Part shown: piece after piece, positions 28,871 to 39,754 of the stretch
How the letters are laid out: every line of letters begins with the position of its first letter
How positions within the stretch are numbered: position 1 is the stretch's first letter
Assembly: GCA_030142905.1 (NCBI GenBank)
Contig: JASJOG010000014.1
Span: 2,921,001 to 2,985,000, forward strand
Direction of reading: 5' to 3'
From: Heliopora coerulea
Taxonomy: Eukaryota > Cnidaria > Anthozoa > Scleralcyonacea > Helioporidae
Length of the DNA stretch: 64,000 nucleotides
Position numbers and translations under genes: made by a program
The notes under the pieces: generated by a model
What the model was told of the DNA's origin: nothing
Databases searched by the model: none
The model's input: only the letters and a program-made list of their open reading frames with translations

Positions 28871-29755
28871 ATGGCGATTTCCCTGCCAAACTTTCCACCT
28901 TTCGACGTTCACCTCGATGGAGACGCTGGCCCAAGGTGGAAAAAGTGGTTAGGGCGATTCGAACGACTAATCATTGGAATGGGAATCTCCGACGACGAGC
29001 AGAAAAGAGCACTGCTACTGTATTACGGCGGTCCAAAAGTCGACGAGATTTTCGACACGTTTGAAGACGTCAGTGATGAAAAAGATTACAAGAAGGCCGT
29101 CGAAAAACTAAACGCTCATTTCTCTCCACAAGTCAACATAACATACGAAGTTTACAATTTCCGTCAGGCGAAACAAAAGGAAGAAGGAACTCTGGACAAC
29201 TTCCACACACGTCTAAGAAGCCTAGCAAAGGCCTGCGATTTTGCAAATCCAGACAAAGAGATCAAAGAGCAAATCATCCTTAAATGCCAATCAAACTCTC
29301 TCCGACGCAAAGTTCTGCGTGAAGACCTCGACTTAGTCTCTTTCATGAAGGCTGGTAGAGCCCTAGAATTAAGCGAAATACAGGCAAAGGAGTTTAAAAA
29401 CCAAGATAAAACCGTGAACACAGTGAAACTACGCAAAAAGGTGTCCCAGTACAACCTAAAGGAAAACGCCGTCAAGAGCATGGCAAAGAATTACGCAACC
29501 GTGACCAGTCACGAAAGCCAAATGGAAAAATGTAGGAACTGCAGTGGAGAATATCCCCACAAAGACTCCGGCCCTGCTAAGAACAAGAAGTGCGCCTCAT
29601 GCGGCAAGCTAAACCATTTTGCCCGTGTCTGCAGAACCAACCCACCTGAGTCGGCAAAACTTGTCACGTATGAAGACACTGATGAGGAAGATATCTCTGT
29701 TGAATTTATAAACCTGTCTGATGAATACTGTTTCTCTTTAGTGAAGAGCAAATAG
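28871..29755 (+). CDS. Retroelement Gag-like protein with CCHC zinc knuckle
   Basis: ATG at 28871 opens 294 intact codons. Residues about 1-170 form the helical Gag capsid-like region typical of Ty3/Gypsy-type elements of invertebrates (AISLPNFPPFDVHLDG..., WKKWLGRFERL, then NFRQAKQKEEGTLDNFHTRLR). A basic region follows, with a cysteine cluster CRNC and a perfect CX2CX4HX4C knuckle CASCGKLNHFARVC (about residue 243-256). The end is acidic. No protease, RT or integrase follows within several kilobases, so it is either a stranded gag from a deleted element or a co-opted single-exon gene. Uninterrupted coding favours recent insertion or selection. Confidence 0.8.
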   Translation: MAISLPNFPPFDVHLDGDAGPRWKKWLGRFERLIIGMGISDDEQKRALLLYYGGPKVDEIFDTFEDVSDEKDYKKAVEKLNAHFSPQVNITYEVYNFRQAKQKEEGTLDNFHTRLRSLAKACDFANPDKEIKEQIILKCQSNSLRRKVLREDLDLVSFMKAGRALELSEIQAKEFKNQDKTVNTVKLRKKVSQYNLKENAVKSMAKNYATVTSHESQMEKCRNCSGEYPHKDSGPAKNKKCASCGKLNHFARVCRTNPPESAKLVTYEDTDEEDISVEFINLSDEYCFSLVKSK

Positions 29756-30353
29756 TGTACGAACACGATAACAGGTAGTATTTGGTTTGCATCTTGGAAT
29801 GCTCTAAGTTCTGACTGTCCTTGAACAATTAATATTTGTAAAGAAGTTGCAACAGTTCTTTGTTGTTCTATTGCCGTGCCACTTACCTTGGTTTACGGTA
29901 CAAAAACTTGTATAAGAAAGCACTGACTTAATTCATTATGTGCTATTGCCTTAATATTTTCCCGAATTGTCTTACTGAATGTCCCAATAATGTTGTTGAA
30001 CTTTCTTGATGTTCCCATGATGTTGTATAACTTTCTTGACATTTATGGCTTTTCACAGATATGTAAATATCTTTAATGATGAAGCAAGCGACCATAATGA
30101 AGATATATGAACAAAAAGTTAAGGTATTTGCTTAAAGGATTTTAGAAGTCGTGATTAATTTAATATGCGTTTGTTTTAAAAATGGGCGTCTTACCAATGA
30201 TACAAGTTATTTGCACTTGGCCGAGTCGTAAATATAGTGAGCGACGAAGAAATGTGTATCACGCAGAACGAGTTTTCGGAGCATAATATTTGCTCTGAGG
30301 TTTATTAAAGTGACGTATTCGGTGAAATAATCGATGCAGAGGTTGGTGCTGAA
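29756..30353. other. No gene recognised
   Basis: AT-rich DNA downstream of the Gag-like gene. No pol remnants seen. Confidence 0.45.
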
Positions 30354-30626
30354 TTGGAAACGACGATTTGTTTATTAAAGGAAGGAAAAGACGACAATTT
30401 GTCCATAATAAGTAATTTGAAGGATGGGAGAAACGTTTCATTTGTGAACGACAAAGAGCTGGAGAAAAGGAAGGTGTCGAGAATTCCTGTAAATACTAAA
30501 ATCAACAGTGTTTGGGTAGTTCGTAGTTGGGCTGAATGGGCAGACGTATGCTATGTGAAAGCTAAATCCGTTAATAGAAGTTTACTGATCGATATGGGAA
30601 GAAGTGATTTCAGTAAGATTAAGTAA
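30354..30626 (+). CDS. Fragment resembling the start of a Crypton-derived (DUF3504/KCTD1-ZMYM-type) domain
   Basis: The 90-residue frame contains SFVNDKELEKRK ... NTKINSVWVVRSWAEWAD. This recalls the 'F-hydrophobic-x-DLE...NT-x-x-x...F-x-x-W' opening of the tyrosine-recombinase-derived domain shared by ZMYM, QRICH1 and many invertebrate Crypton relatives. It stops soon after at 30624-30626. It may be an isolated exon of a host gene or a truncated transposon piece; there is no obvious splice donor before the stop. Tentative. Confidence 0.35.
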   Translation: METTICLLKEGKDDNLSIISNLKDGRNVSFVNDKELEKRKVSRIPVNTKINSVWVVRSWAEWADVCYVKAKSVNRSLLIDMGRSDFSKIK

Positions 30627-30845
30627 TCTTACCAAACTGATAATGACAAGGAAGAAAAAAGCCCCGTTGTTTTTTTATAAGCGTTTCGAAGGATTTTGAT
30701 GTGTCTTAAGAAGAGAAAATGCTGAAATTGTGAGAGAATAGAGATACTGTGAGTAACGTAAAATGATAATTAGAGATGGAATTAGAGATTTAGAGGAATT
30801 AGTGGAATTTAATAGAACGAGAGATTTAGTTAAAGCGAGTTCATG

Positions 30846-30982
30846 AATTAAATAAGGTTTCGTATTATAAATTCAAAGAATGGACATGATTTCCTAGGGA
30901 TGTATACATATACATCCCCGAGAAGCTCACTATAGATCCTTCGAATTTATGATACCACATTTTATTTTATTCATCAGCCCCA
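30846..30982. repeat. Small foldback repeat
   Basis: ATTAAATAAGGTTTCGTATTATAAATTC (about 30847) pairs with GAATTTATGATACCACATTTTATTTTATTC (about 30949-30978) around a palindromic centre GTATACATATAC. MITE-like. Confidence 0.6.
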
Positions 30983-31624
30983 TCCTTCTTCGCAGAATAT
31001 CCAATTCCCTGCCCGACCTTTCAGAGACTTGATTTCATGTTTAACGGTATGTAAGTTAAATAAAGGATTGTGAGTTACAAAGAAAACGTCGTCAGTCATA
31101 AATAAGATACTATTCACCTAAATGCAATTTTATTGTGTTCTATTAAGGGAAAAGGTGTGTCATGATGGCAGATGAAAATTCAAGGCGGAATCTAACAATT
31201 TCTACAGAATTTCTCATCAAATAAAACAAATATTAATATACTTAAAATGTTTTTCGTCAATTATCATCCACAAGGACGACGGCAGAGATTTGATAAGGGT
31301 GTTATTTTGTTTGCAAGGTTCGAGAAACAAGATTCAAGGGATTGTGAGAGCAACTGCACCACCGAGAAATGGTTCTATTCTAAACCTCCGCAGATCCATT
31401 GAAGTATTTTGGAGGGACAGGAATAGAATTTTCGGCCTTCTAATTGCTGCTGAGTGTAGTATACCGGTTTATTTATATATACAGAATCGGAAAGTAACAC
31501 GTTACAACCTATGAATGTCAACTGTTTCGCTCTCTCTTATGTCCCCTCTCCCAGTCTTTCACACTCTCATGAAATGACGTCACAGTTACTATATTGAGAA
31601 GTGCGTTTTAGGTCCTTCGATTTA

Positions 31625-32314
31625 GACCCCGTTCACACGATGCTGGTTCGAAATGAAACCGTAACAAAATCATTAGGGTTAGGCCTTGCGTTCACACGAT
31701 ACCGGTATGAAAAAAACATGAAACCGTAATGCTAACCGTAATGATTTGAAACCGTAATGAAACTGTACCTCAACCGGCATCGTGTGAACACCTTACCGTA
31801 ATAATTTCATCACGTTTTTCGCCGCCAAAAAGTACCGGTCAAATGAAGTTAGCAAAGCTAATAGGTGGTCCTACTGGTGATTCTTTTGTGTTTGTGCAGT
31901 GCGTTACATTTTAACTTATCTTTCTTAAATCAGACGGACTACACAAAGAAACGGCGATTTTTAATATTTTTATTGCAACTTGGTACAAACAAAAACAAGA
32001 GAAAAAAGAAAAAGAGACGACGACGGCGATTTTGGACACGACCAAGACACTTCCTCATCGGTCCAAGCAAAGTTTCGGACCGATTCGTCTGATGTTTTTT
32101 GTTTTTTCGTCGGAAGAGTGTTGGTATACTGATTAACACGCAAGTGACCGCGAACAACACGATCAGCAATAATCTAAAATCTTGTAATCGTAACGGTATC
32201 GTGTGAACGGAACAGCAAAACGGCATGAAATTATACCGGTATCGTGTGAACAGGTTCGTTCCATGATATTTTGATACCGGCGCAGTTTCGTACCGGTATC
32301 GTGTGAACGGGGTC
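31625..32314. mobile_element. Non-autonomous DNA transposon (MITE), TTA target duplication
   Basis: The ends GACCCCGTTCACACGATGC (left) and GGTATCGTGTGAACGGGGTC (right) are inverted and flanked by TTA on both sides (31622-31624, 32315-32317). Internal ACCGGTATCGTGTGAAC motifs are repeated in both directions. TTA duplications fit PIF/Harbinger-type elements. There is no transposase. It lies about 330 bp upstream of the CEP135-like start codon. Confidence 0.8.
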
Positions 32315-32559
32315 TTAAAAATTTAATGGAATGAACGCAGATGTGGTTGACAATGTGGTGGTATATATTCAGGTATTTGAGGCCTAGGAACACTTCGACC
32401 TCTTGGTATCTGGTGGTTCTTTCTGGTTCTTTGTTGTCCTCCTTCTGGGGAGAATCAAGGACACCGGTTCTCGTTTTCTGGAGGCAAATTCAAATTTGAC
32501 GCATGCGCAGTTAATTTGTTGGTGCAGATTAAGCGTCTTCCTACCCTCAATCGTACACA

Positions 32560-32650
32560 CAAGAGCTTTATAACGGCAGAAAACAGCTTAATTTGCCGTT
32601 AAGCAGAACAGCTTATAAATGTAGCTCGAGATAAACGGACGTCTAAAACT
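32560..32650 (+). promoter_or_regulatory. Probable promoter/5' UTR of the CEP135-like gene
   Basis: A TATA-like TTATAAAT (32612-32619) lies 32 bases before ATG at 32651. Upstream is a relatively GC-rich stretch. The transcription start cannot be fixed from sequence alone. Confidence 0.35.
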
Positions 32651-33343
32651 ATGGCCGATCGAAAATTTACCAATCTTCGGAAGCGCCTTGACCAGCTAGG
32701 TTACCGGCAAGCTCTTGGAATCGAATCTGTCCCGCTTGTGGAGAAACTTTTCACGGACCTCGTACATACGACCGAGAGTCTTAAGAACGTCAAGGTGCAA
32801 TTGAATCGGCGCGAGAAAGAGAAGGCAACTTACGAAGACAATGCCGAGCCTTACAGGAGTGACAATGCGAAACTTGTTCGTGAAAATAACGAGCTTCATT
32901 TACAGCTGATTCGTGTGAAGGAGGACAGCGAACATACCATCAAAGAACTGAAAAGTTCCATGAGAAAATTGGAGCACGAGAACGCCGATCTTAAGTTCTT
33001 GAATACTCAATACGTGCATAAGGTAAAAGCCTTGGAGAAAGACTCGCAAGATAAAACCAGTCGGATTAACGACCTGCAAGAGAAAAATCTTCACGCAGTT
33101 GTGGAAACCCCTGGTGGACGGAAGAAGCACATTCCTACAAGACGTCAAAGGATGGACATTAAGAGTACTTTGGCTGCAAGCGACAGAGCTTCGAAATCGT
33201 CACCTTCTCTTTCGCACGATCCATATGTCGCTGATCTACTTAATGTGGCTGATGCGAGAATCGAGGAATTGCAGAAAAAAGTTGGGGAACTAAACAATGA
33301 TAGAGCAGCTGTGGAGAGACGAAATAAGAGCCTGAGAAAACAG
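32651..33343 (+). CDS. CEP135: CEP135/TSGA10-family centriolar protein, coding exon 1
   Basis: The first 231 codons end at the donor CAG|GTTTGA. The product starts with the family signature (RKFTNLRKRLDQLGYRQ, then PLVEKLFTDLVHTTESL), continues as coiled coil (RENNELHLQL..., ADLKFLNTQYVHKVKALE), and contains LQEKNLHAVVETPGG and DPYVADLLNVADARIEELQ, all characteristic of animal CEP135. The protein acts in the centriole cartwheel and pinhead to link the SAS-6 hub with microtubules. ATG at 32651 gives the expected N-terminus. The reading frame is intact and clearly under selection. The next exon starts in phase 0 at 39626. Confidence 0.93.
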
Positions 33344-33384
33344 GTTTGAATTCATATTTATATTACAGTACTTTGCCTAGGGTA

Positions 33385-33478
33385 TTATATATATATATAT
33401 ATGTGTGAAGGTGTGTGTGTGTGTGTGTTTATATATATATATATATATGTATATATATGTATATATAAATAATGCTGA
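33385..33478. repeat. AT/GT microsatellite in intron 1
   Basis: (AT)n and (GT)n followed by (TATATATG)n-like repeats just after exon 1. Confidence 0.9.
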
Positions 33479-33820
33479 TCAAAACAATATGAATACGTAT
33501 GGACCACTGAAAACCTGGCAAAAATGGCTGTTGTTCACGTCTTCTGTTAATCAAAGGGGGTACTTCGATGTTAGCTAAGTAACGAGATTCCTAGGTGCCC
33601 ATTTCAGAAGCTGAACTCTCAACCACCCTTGTCAATTCCTTTAATTGATCAAGTAATCAATTTAAGTGTGTCTCACCATTATTTCTTTCTTCTTTAAAAA
33701 CCAAGAAACTGTGGGTAAATCTGAGCAAAATTTAAACAAGTTGCACATTTTCTAGTTAATCCTATAAAAAGCCCATGCTAAGTTTATTTTCCTAATTGCT
33801 TGAAAAGTGCCATATAAGTG

Positions 33821-33832
33821 TGATATATATAT

Positions 33833-33866
<34 letters not shown>

Positions 33867-33892
33867 GCATATATATATACATATACATACGT
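33821..33892. repeat. ATACAT microsatellite in intron 1
   Basis: (AT)n followed by (ACATAT)n units. Confidence 0.9.
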
Positions 33893-34562
33893 TGTTTACC
33901 CCCACTCCCCAAAAAATATCAAATGTGACCCCCTGTTCCCATATTTCTGTTGTTAAAACAGTATGATATGTTAAAAAGCAACATTTCTCATGGGTGAACC
34001 ATGATTAATCTTTGAAAACTGGTGAAAACAATCAGTACATCATTTCTGGCCAAGTGAGAATATACAGCCCTAGAATTTTAAAGTTAAAATCGACAAACCA
34101 ACCTATCCATCTGGAGTCAGTTATTTGAAATCTGAGTAACAGACAGCAGACTACCTAGTGAGTGGCAGGTGACTTAGACCTTAATTTAAGCCCTGCTATG
34201 TCCTTTCCTCTGCATTTTTGAGGCATATTGAGAAATAAAAAGGGCTAGAGTGCAGTTTAGCAGCTGACCTTTTAAGGATAGGGTTTACTTAGAGTTTAGG
34301 TTACTGTTATGGTTAAGGTTAAGTTCAGGATTTGAGCTGGGATTAGCTTTAGTTGAGCCTGCAACTTTCTAATTAATTCAGGGGTCTTCTAAACTGTACT
34401 TGACTCATAAAAAGAATTTTTGTAATCTGCCAATAAGCATTATAAGTTAGGGATAGGGGGTGCAGTGTGTGTTCTCTAACTAGGGAACATGTGAAAGACA
34501 AAGGGGCTATGCCCTTTAATAAAATGATTATAAAAACTACATTAATGGTAACTCTTTAAAGA

Positions 34563-35260
34563 ACAGGGGTATAGACCTATCCTATTAAATTAAATTATCT
34601 GACCAGAATAAGTTACCCAGAATAATATCCTAAAGAGCACCCTTGCCCCTTGATGGGTTAATCAAGTCAGTAGTTAACCCATTGAGGGTTGGAAACCCCA
34701 TTCTGCAGAATAAAATCATCAGAATTTATACCAGAATAAGATCCAACAGTGCACCCTTGCCCCTTAATGAGTCAACAAAGTAAAGTGAAGGATGATTTGC
34801 CATAATGGCTACCTAGTACTGTACCAGGCTAACTAGGAGGACCAACATAAAAATTCCTTTTCAGATTCTTTTGGAATCATCATTGTCATTTCTGATTGTA
34901 GACTTTAAGTTTTTGCTTGAACGGCATATAAGCCCTCTGCAGTTTTTATTTTTTTTTTGTATAGAGGAAGTGAAAAGAGCTGATAAGTTCATTTACAATT
35001 TTTTATTAAGGACATGGCTTAGACCTATCCTACTAAATTAAATCATCTGACCAAAATACGTTATCCAGAATAATGTTCTAAACAGCACCTTTGCCCCTTG
35101 ATGGGTTAATCAAGTCAGTTGTTAACCTATTAAGGGTCAGGAACCCCATTCTGTAGAATAAAATCATTGTCATTTCTGTTCTTACACTTTCAATTTTTGC
35201 TTAAAGTGCATATAAACCCTCTTTAGTTTTTATTTTTTTGTATAGAGGAAACAAAAAGAG
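34563..35260 (+). repeat. Two direct copies of a 150-230-bp segment in intron 1
   Basis: The segment beginning AGACCTATCCTATTAAATTAAAT at about 34571 recurs at about 35026, with shared landmarks CCCTTGATGGGTTAATCAAGTCAG and GAACCCCATTCTG(C/T)AGAATAAAATCAT. A partial third match (CACCCTTGCCCCTTAATGAG) is at 34752. The downstream CATTGTCATTTCTG ... CATATAA(A/G)CCCTCT part is duplicated as well. No gene. Confidence 0.8.
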
Positions 35261-35572
35261 CTGATAAGTTCTTTTACAATTTTTGACTTAGTACAATTGT
35301 TTTGGAGCTATATCACTTTTTATACACCTATTTGCATGAAAAAGTCATGCATTAACAAGACCTGGGACTCAGGAAGGTATAGATTTCACACAACAAAAAA
35401 ACAACTGCATTTTGATCACAAAGCTTTCAAAATGCATATATTTTGTAAAATAATCATCATGTCAAGCTCAAACTCGTACTCTGACATGCATGAAAGCATA
35501 TCTTCTGGTTTTGGTTCTCTTAATTTGCCTGGTTCCCAGGCCCTTATAATATTGAGAACATACAGGGGGTGT

Positions 35573-36981
35573 TCAAAAAAAAGTGGCCATTGTCAAAAAT
35601 ATATTCAATTTGGTATAACTGTCACTGGAAGAACAGAAATGAAAGAAAACTGTATATTTTTAGAATGTTTTCTTGGAGATCTGATTAAAAAGCTTTTGAC
35701 ATACTAATTTTAAGTGCTGGCATGGAACACACGTCAATTCTTACTACTTTTTATGATAATGTCTTCTGCTAAACATAGTGCATTTTCTCCTATTTCTTAC
35801 AAATTGGATGATATGAACTTGTCCATAAAATTATCAAAATATTGTGCATCCCACAATATTTAGTTGATAACTTAAGTACAAAACATTATTAGCCAAAAAA
35901 CCAGTTACATGTGCAATTTTAAACGTTTTCATTGAGGTTTTATGTGAAAGTGATGTGGCTAGTAAGGGACTTAAAAAAGTTGGCACCGAGAAATCTGAGA
36001 TGAAAATTCAAAGGAATCATGAAATTCTTGGATTGCTTTAAGCTGGAGTTACCACATGTACAGTTTCAAAAAAATTCACATTGACCTATTCTGGGAAAAA
36101 AAGAAACAAAAAAAGAACTTTGCATTAAGGTAAATTGAGTGGAGATTGCAGTCGTGATCCTGGTTCTCGATAGAAACTACTGATTCAAGTGACTGTTTAA
36201 TTATTAAAACTTCCAAATCAGGCACCCCAATCAAACATCAGCTAGTTGATAAATTAGAAGCTCAGACAGGGGGTCAAATACTCTGCCAAAACTATAAATC
36301 ACCTCTTGAAAGAGAGAGAATTCAAATGGAGAAAAAAAAATCTGAGAAACCATTTGGGAGTGAGGAGAATCATTTACTGTGATTATCATCTGCTCATGAG
36401 CACATTAGTGGGAATATTGATGAATGGGGATGGATTCTCCTAAATCCCATTGAGAATTTATGGGCTGAGTTGGACTGATTAACAAAAGACCAAAAGTTGA
36501 AAAATGAAAACGAACATTTTGCAGTAATCAAAAATGGATTACAATCAATCACCAAAGAATACTTGCATCAGCTTATTGAAAGCATGCCTCGTTTATGCAA
36601 AGCTGTGATCAAATTGAAGAGAGTGCCAGCTAGGTATTGAATGGTATGTACAGTAGGTATGTACTTGAGTTACTGTTGTTGCCTGTAGTAGTTTGTAAAT
36701 AAACTTTTTTGGCGGTTGTACGAACAAATTCGTTAGAGTCAAAATGAAGGACATCAGAGATGTACCAGGAATTTGTAAACTATAATATAATTAAAAACTG
36801 CGTAACATTTGTGAATTTCAAAACTCGGTTATTAAAATTAAGATTTGAGATGATATTTGAAATTATTTAGACACATGCATCCTAAAACGATCATTCTTAA
36901 CCACGTCTGTTCATCTTGTGATGATTATGTTACGTTAACCATAATTATTTAGGATGGCCACTTTTTTTTGTTCACTCCCTG
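35573..36981 (+). mobile_element. Decayed mariner/Tc1-type transposon (1.4 kb)
   Basis: Inverted ends CAGGGGGTGTTCAAAAAAAAGTGGCCA and its complement TGGCCACTTTTTTTTGTTCACTCCCTG are flanked by TA (35571-35572 and 36982-36983). Inside, the plus strand carries a broken transposase: a helix-turn-helix-like stretch near 36010-36070 and the family motif NPIENLWAELD at about 36445-36477, followed by a tail to about 36640. Many stops and frameshifts make it dead. Confidence 0.85.
35900..36640 (+). pseudogene. Mariner/Tc1 transposase remnant
   Basis: Parts of the DNA-binding region and the C-terminal part of the DDE catalytic domain are readable in several frames. NPIENLWAELD is the usual sequence just before the third catalytic residue region in these transposases. 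At least four in-frame stops occur. No function expected. Confidence 0.75.
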
Positions 36982-36983
36982 TA

Positions 36984-38489
36984 TACATAAATTTTTGGTT
37001 GGGAAACAAATGGACATGAACTGTAAAAAAACTTACTAGCCAGTTTTTAATCCTCTTTGCAAAGAACTAAAAACTGTGAAGGGTTTATATATGCACTTTA
37101 AGATAAGTTCTGTGTACCTTTTGTACTGTCCTGTTTCACTTGATGCAGTAGTTTTAGATTTGCTAGATATTATATGCAATTATGATAATTAAACCCTTCT
37201 TTAAATTATTTGATGGCTTTGTATATACACAATGAAATATTGAACCTTCTATCTTTAAAACTGTTGATATTATAACTGCAGTTTTTCCAATATTAATTCA
37301 TCTCTTGTTGCATTGATGGCAATCATGTAAACAGCATTGAATTTTGAAATTTGGTTTTCTTTCATAGTTTTAAACCATTGGACTTGTGTAACCTTTTGTC
37401 CAAATGTGGACTACTGTATAGACTGAGGTTATCTTTGTGTTTTACCTACTCACTCTAAGGCTTAAAATTATATGTGAGTTTAGGTTTATATTTGATGCAC
37501 AACACATGAAAATCAACACAGATTTTTGTGGGTTTAAAATGGGAGAGAGAGTCAGAGCTCCTCATGAGGGTTGTGCAGGGATTGTTGGGGCTCTTCAGGG
37601 GCTTTAAAAAGATTTAGGAGTAGGAGTTGGAATTAGCAAGATAGGAGTTGAGGGTTTATTGAGGGCCAGAGACTTGAACACCATGTTGGTAGGGGGGCTC
37701 ATTTGGAAGCTTCAGGAGATGTTGACATAAGGTTTAGTGGTTGTCTGGGCCCTTTAACAGCCATCTCCTTAACCAATTAAGGGACAAGGGCAAACTACTG
37801 CATTTTTACATATACTGTGGCCAATGTCAGCTGATTTTACTCATCAAGTGGACAAGCCCTTACCATTAATGAGTTAATGACCAAGTACTTCAATTTGGTT
37901 TACATTCACGTGGCTGACTAACAATGAAGTACAGTTTCATAGGCATAAACATGTGAGGTAGTAAATATCCCCAATGAATTATCCTTGTGAATGAACAAGT
38001 ACTGTTAATATGGTATGAGGGAATTTAGTCCCTGGGCTCTGCATCCCTCTTGGTCCACCCCAAAATGAGTAGCTTGGGGTAACTACGGTATGAGTGAAGA
38101 GTCCTTAAAAAGATTTGGACAGTTAGTCCCAATGAACCAATACCTGGTCAGCCGTTGGTTTGAGATAGGACTCACATGTTCGCAATCCACTAGTACCGGG
38201 TGGGAAGGGTTGGTAAAGCCCATGAACCCCGAGCGACTCGCTCCATATGATCAGCCCCTAGAACAAAAGAACTAGTGATAAAACAAAGTAAAAAAGAGAC
38301 AGAACAAAGAACAAGAAAAAAATTAAAACATTAAAGGGTTAAAGGAAGCGTCTAATTTTGATTACGTTGCCTCGTGTCTTTTCATCTGCTCCTTAGTACA
38401 CAACATATGGTCTTCACGCTGTCGCGTAATTGTTCTGGTAGCTGAACGTTGATGGCTCTAACCCCACCGAGGCTCAAGTACATCTTTTG
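36984..38489. other. Intron 1 DNA without recognised genes
   Basis: I see no coding or RNA feature. A possible tRNA-like or SINE-like B-box fragment (CGCAATCCACTAGTACCGGG) lies near 38180 but is too weak to call. Confidence 0.4.
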
Positions 38490-39507
38490 GTTTTCATTAC
38501 CAGAAAGTATACTGTAACTAAAGCCAAACCCGAACTCATTAACGCGAAAATACATTCATTTTATTGAGTCGAAACTCATTTACGCTTTTGTCACGTTCAT
38601 TTTAAATTTTTGCATAGAAGGTGACGTTCATTAGCGTACAGTAGATGTGCAACCATTTGCATGAAAGTGTATATTAATAGCGCCAACAGACCACCATAAC
38701 ACCTTTCGTACATATATTAGGGAGAATAAAGTTTCAATTACGCACGAATGTTGTTCAGTCTGTTGCAAGGTCAATTTAAGATTATAAAAAATCCTGAAAA
38801 GTATATTTCAAACTATTGACCAACTTTAACTCACAGGACTTCGTTTTCACACGTCAACATTAACGTCTTAGACAAAGGCGATAAAAGCTTACAGTACTGA
38901 AAGCTTAGATCGCGAAAGTTTGATTACAAAACATTTGTTTTCAAAGTTGTGAAAGATGATGTATGTTAGTAAAGTGCTGTGAACTATAGTTCGTAAACAG
39001 TTTGAAATGTAGATGTCAGGATTTCGTATAAACTTAAATCGCTCCTGCAACAGACTGGACAACTGCCTTGCGTAATTGAAATTTTATTTTCTCTAATGTA
39101 TAGTAGAATGATGTCAATGGTCGTCAGTTGGCGCTATTGATTGCGCTTTCATGCAAATGTTTGGATATCTATGCTAATAAATGTTACTTTCTATGCAAAA
39201 AAATTTAATGACCGTGACAAGTGTTTACTACACGGATATTAACTCACTAAAATAAATGAGTTGATGAAATATCTTGTAGGCAAGAGAAAGGCAAGAGAGA
39301 TATCTTGTCTAATTGAAATTTTATTATCCCTAATGTATAGTAGAATGGTTTTAATTGTCGTCTGTTGGCACTGTGGAATGCCCTTGGTTGGGTATCTACG
39401 CTAGTGAATGTCGATTGAATAAAATGAATGTATTTTTGCGTTAATGAATTTGAGGTTGGCGTTAATGATAGTATATTTTCTGGTAATGAACAGCAAATGG
39501 TGTACAC
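38490..39507. repeat. Palindromic MITE, long version
   Basis: Ends TTTTCATTACCAGAAAGTATACTGT (38492) and its complement near 39478-39495 (AGTATATTTTCTGGTAATGAA) enclose inverted arms with the shared landmarks AATACATTCATTTTATT and TAATTGAAATTTTATT. It is the same family as 42788-43206 but with a 600-bp inner expansion that contains a partial duplicate. Confidence 0.7.
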
Positions 39508-39625
39508 GAATAGCTGGCGTGATTTGGCGCGTAGCTCTGCGTAGCCTCCAATACCAGTTTCAATTGTATTGTTGTTTTGGTTTTTTTTAATACCTCGTTT
39601 GTAACTACTGGAAATTCGTCTTAAG

Positions 39626-39754
39626 GTGGAGAACCGTGATAAAGAGATCGACAGACTAAGTCAGCTACTAGAAGGAGGACGTCCTGTGAATGCTATCATG
39701 AAAGACACGAAAAAAGATAGCAGCGACAAGGTTGTTGCGCATCTCAATGTCCAG
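39626..39754 (+). CDS. CEP135: CEP135-like gene, coding exon 2
   Basis: This exon has 43 codons between acceptor TTAAG| and donor CCAG|GTATTG. It encodes VENRDKEIDRLSQLLEGGR and ends VVAHLNVQ, which continues the coiled coil of exon 1 in phase 0 and parallels the corresponding EREIERL ... GGR ... HLNIQ segment of vertebrate CEP135. The intron before it (33344-39625) is 6.3 kb and holds a mariner and repeats. Confidence 0.9.
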
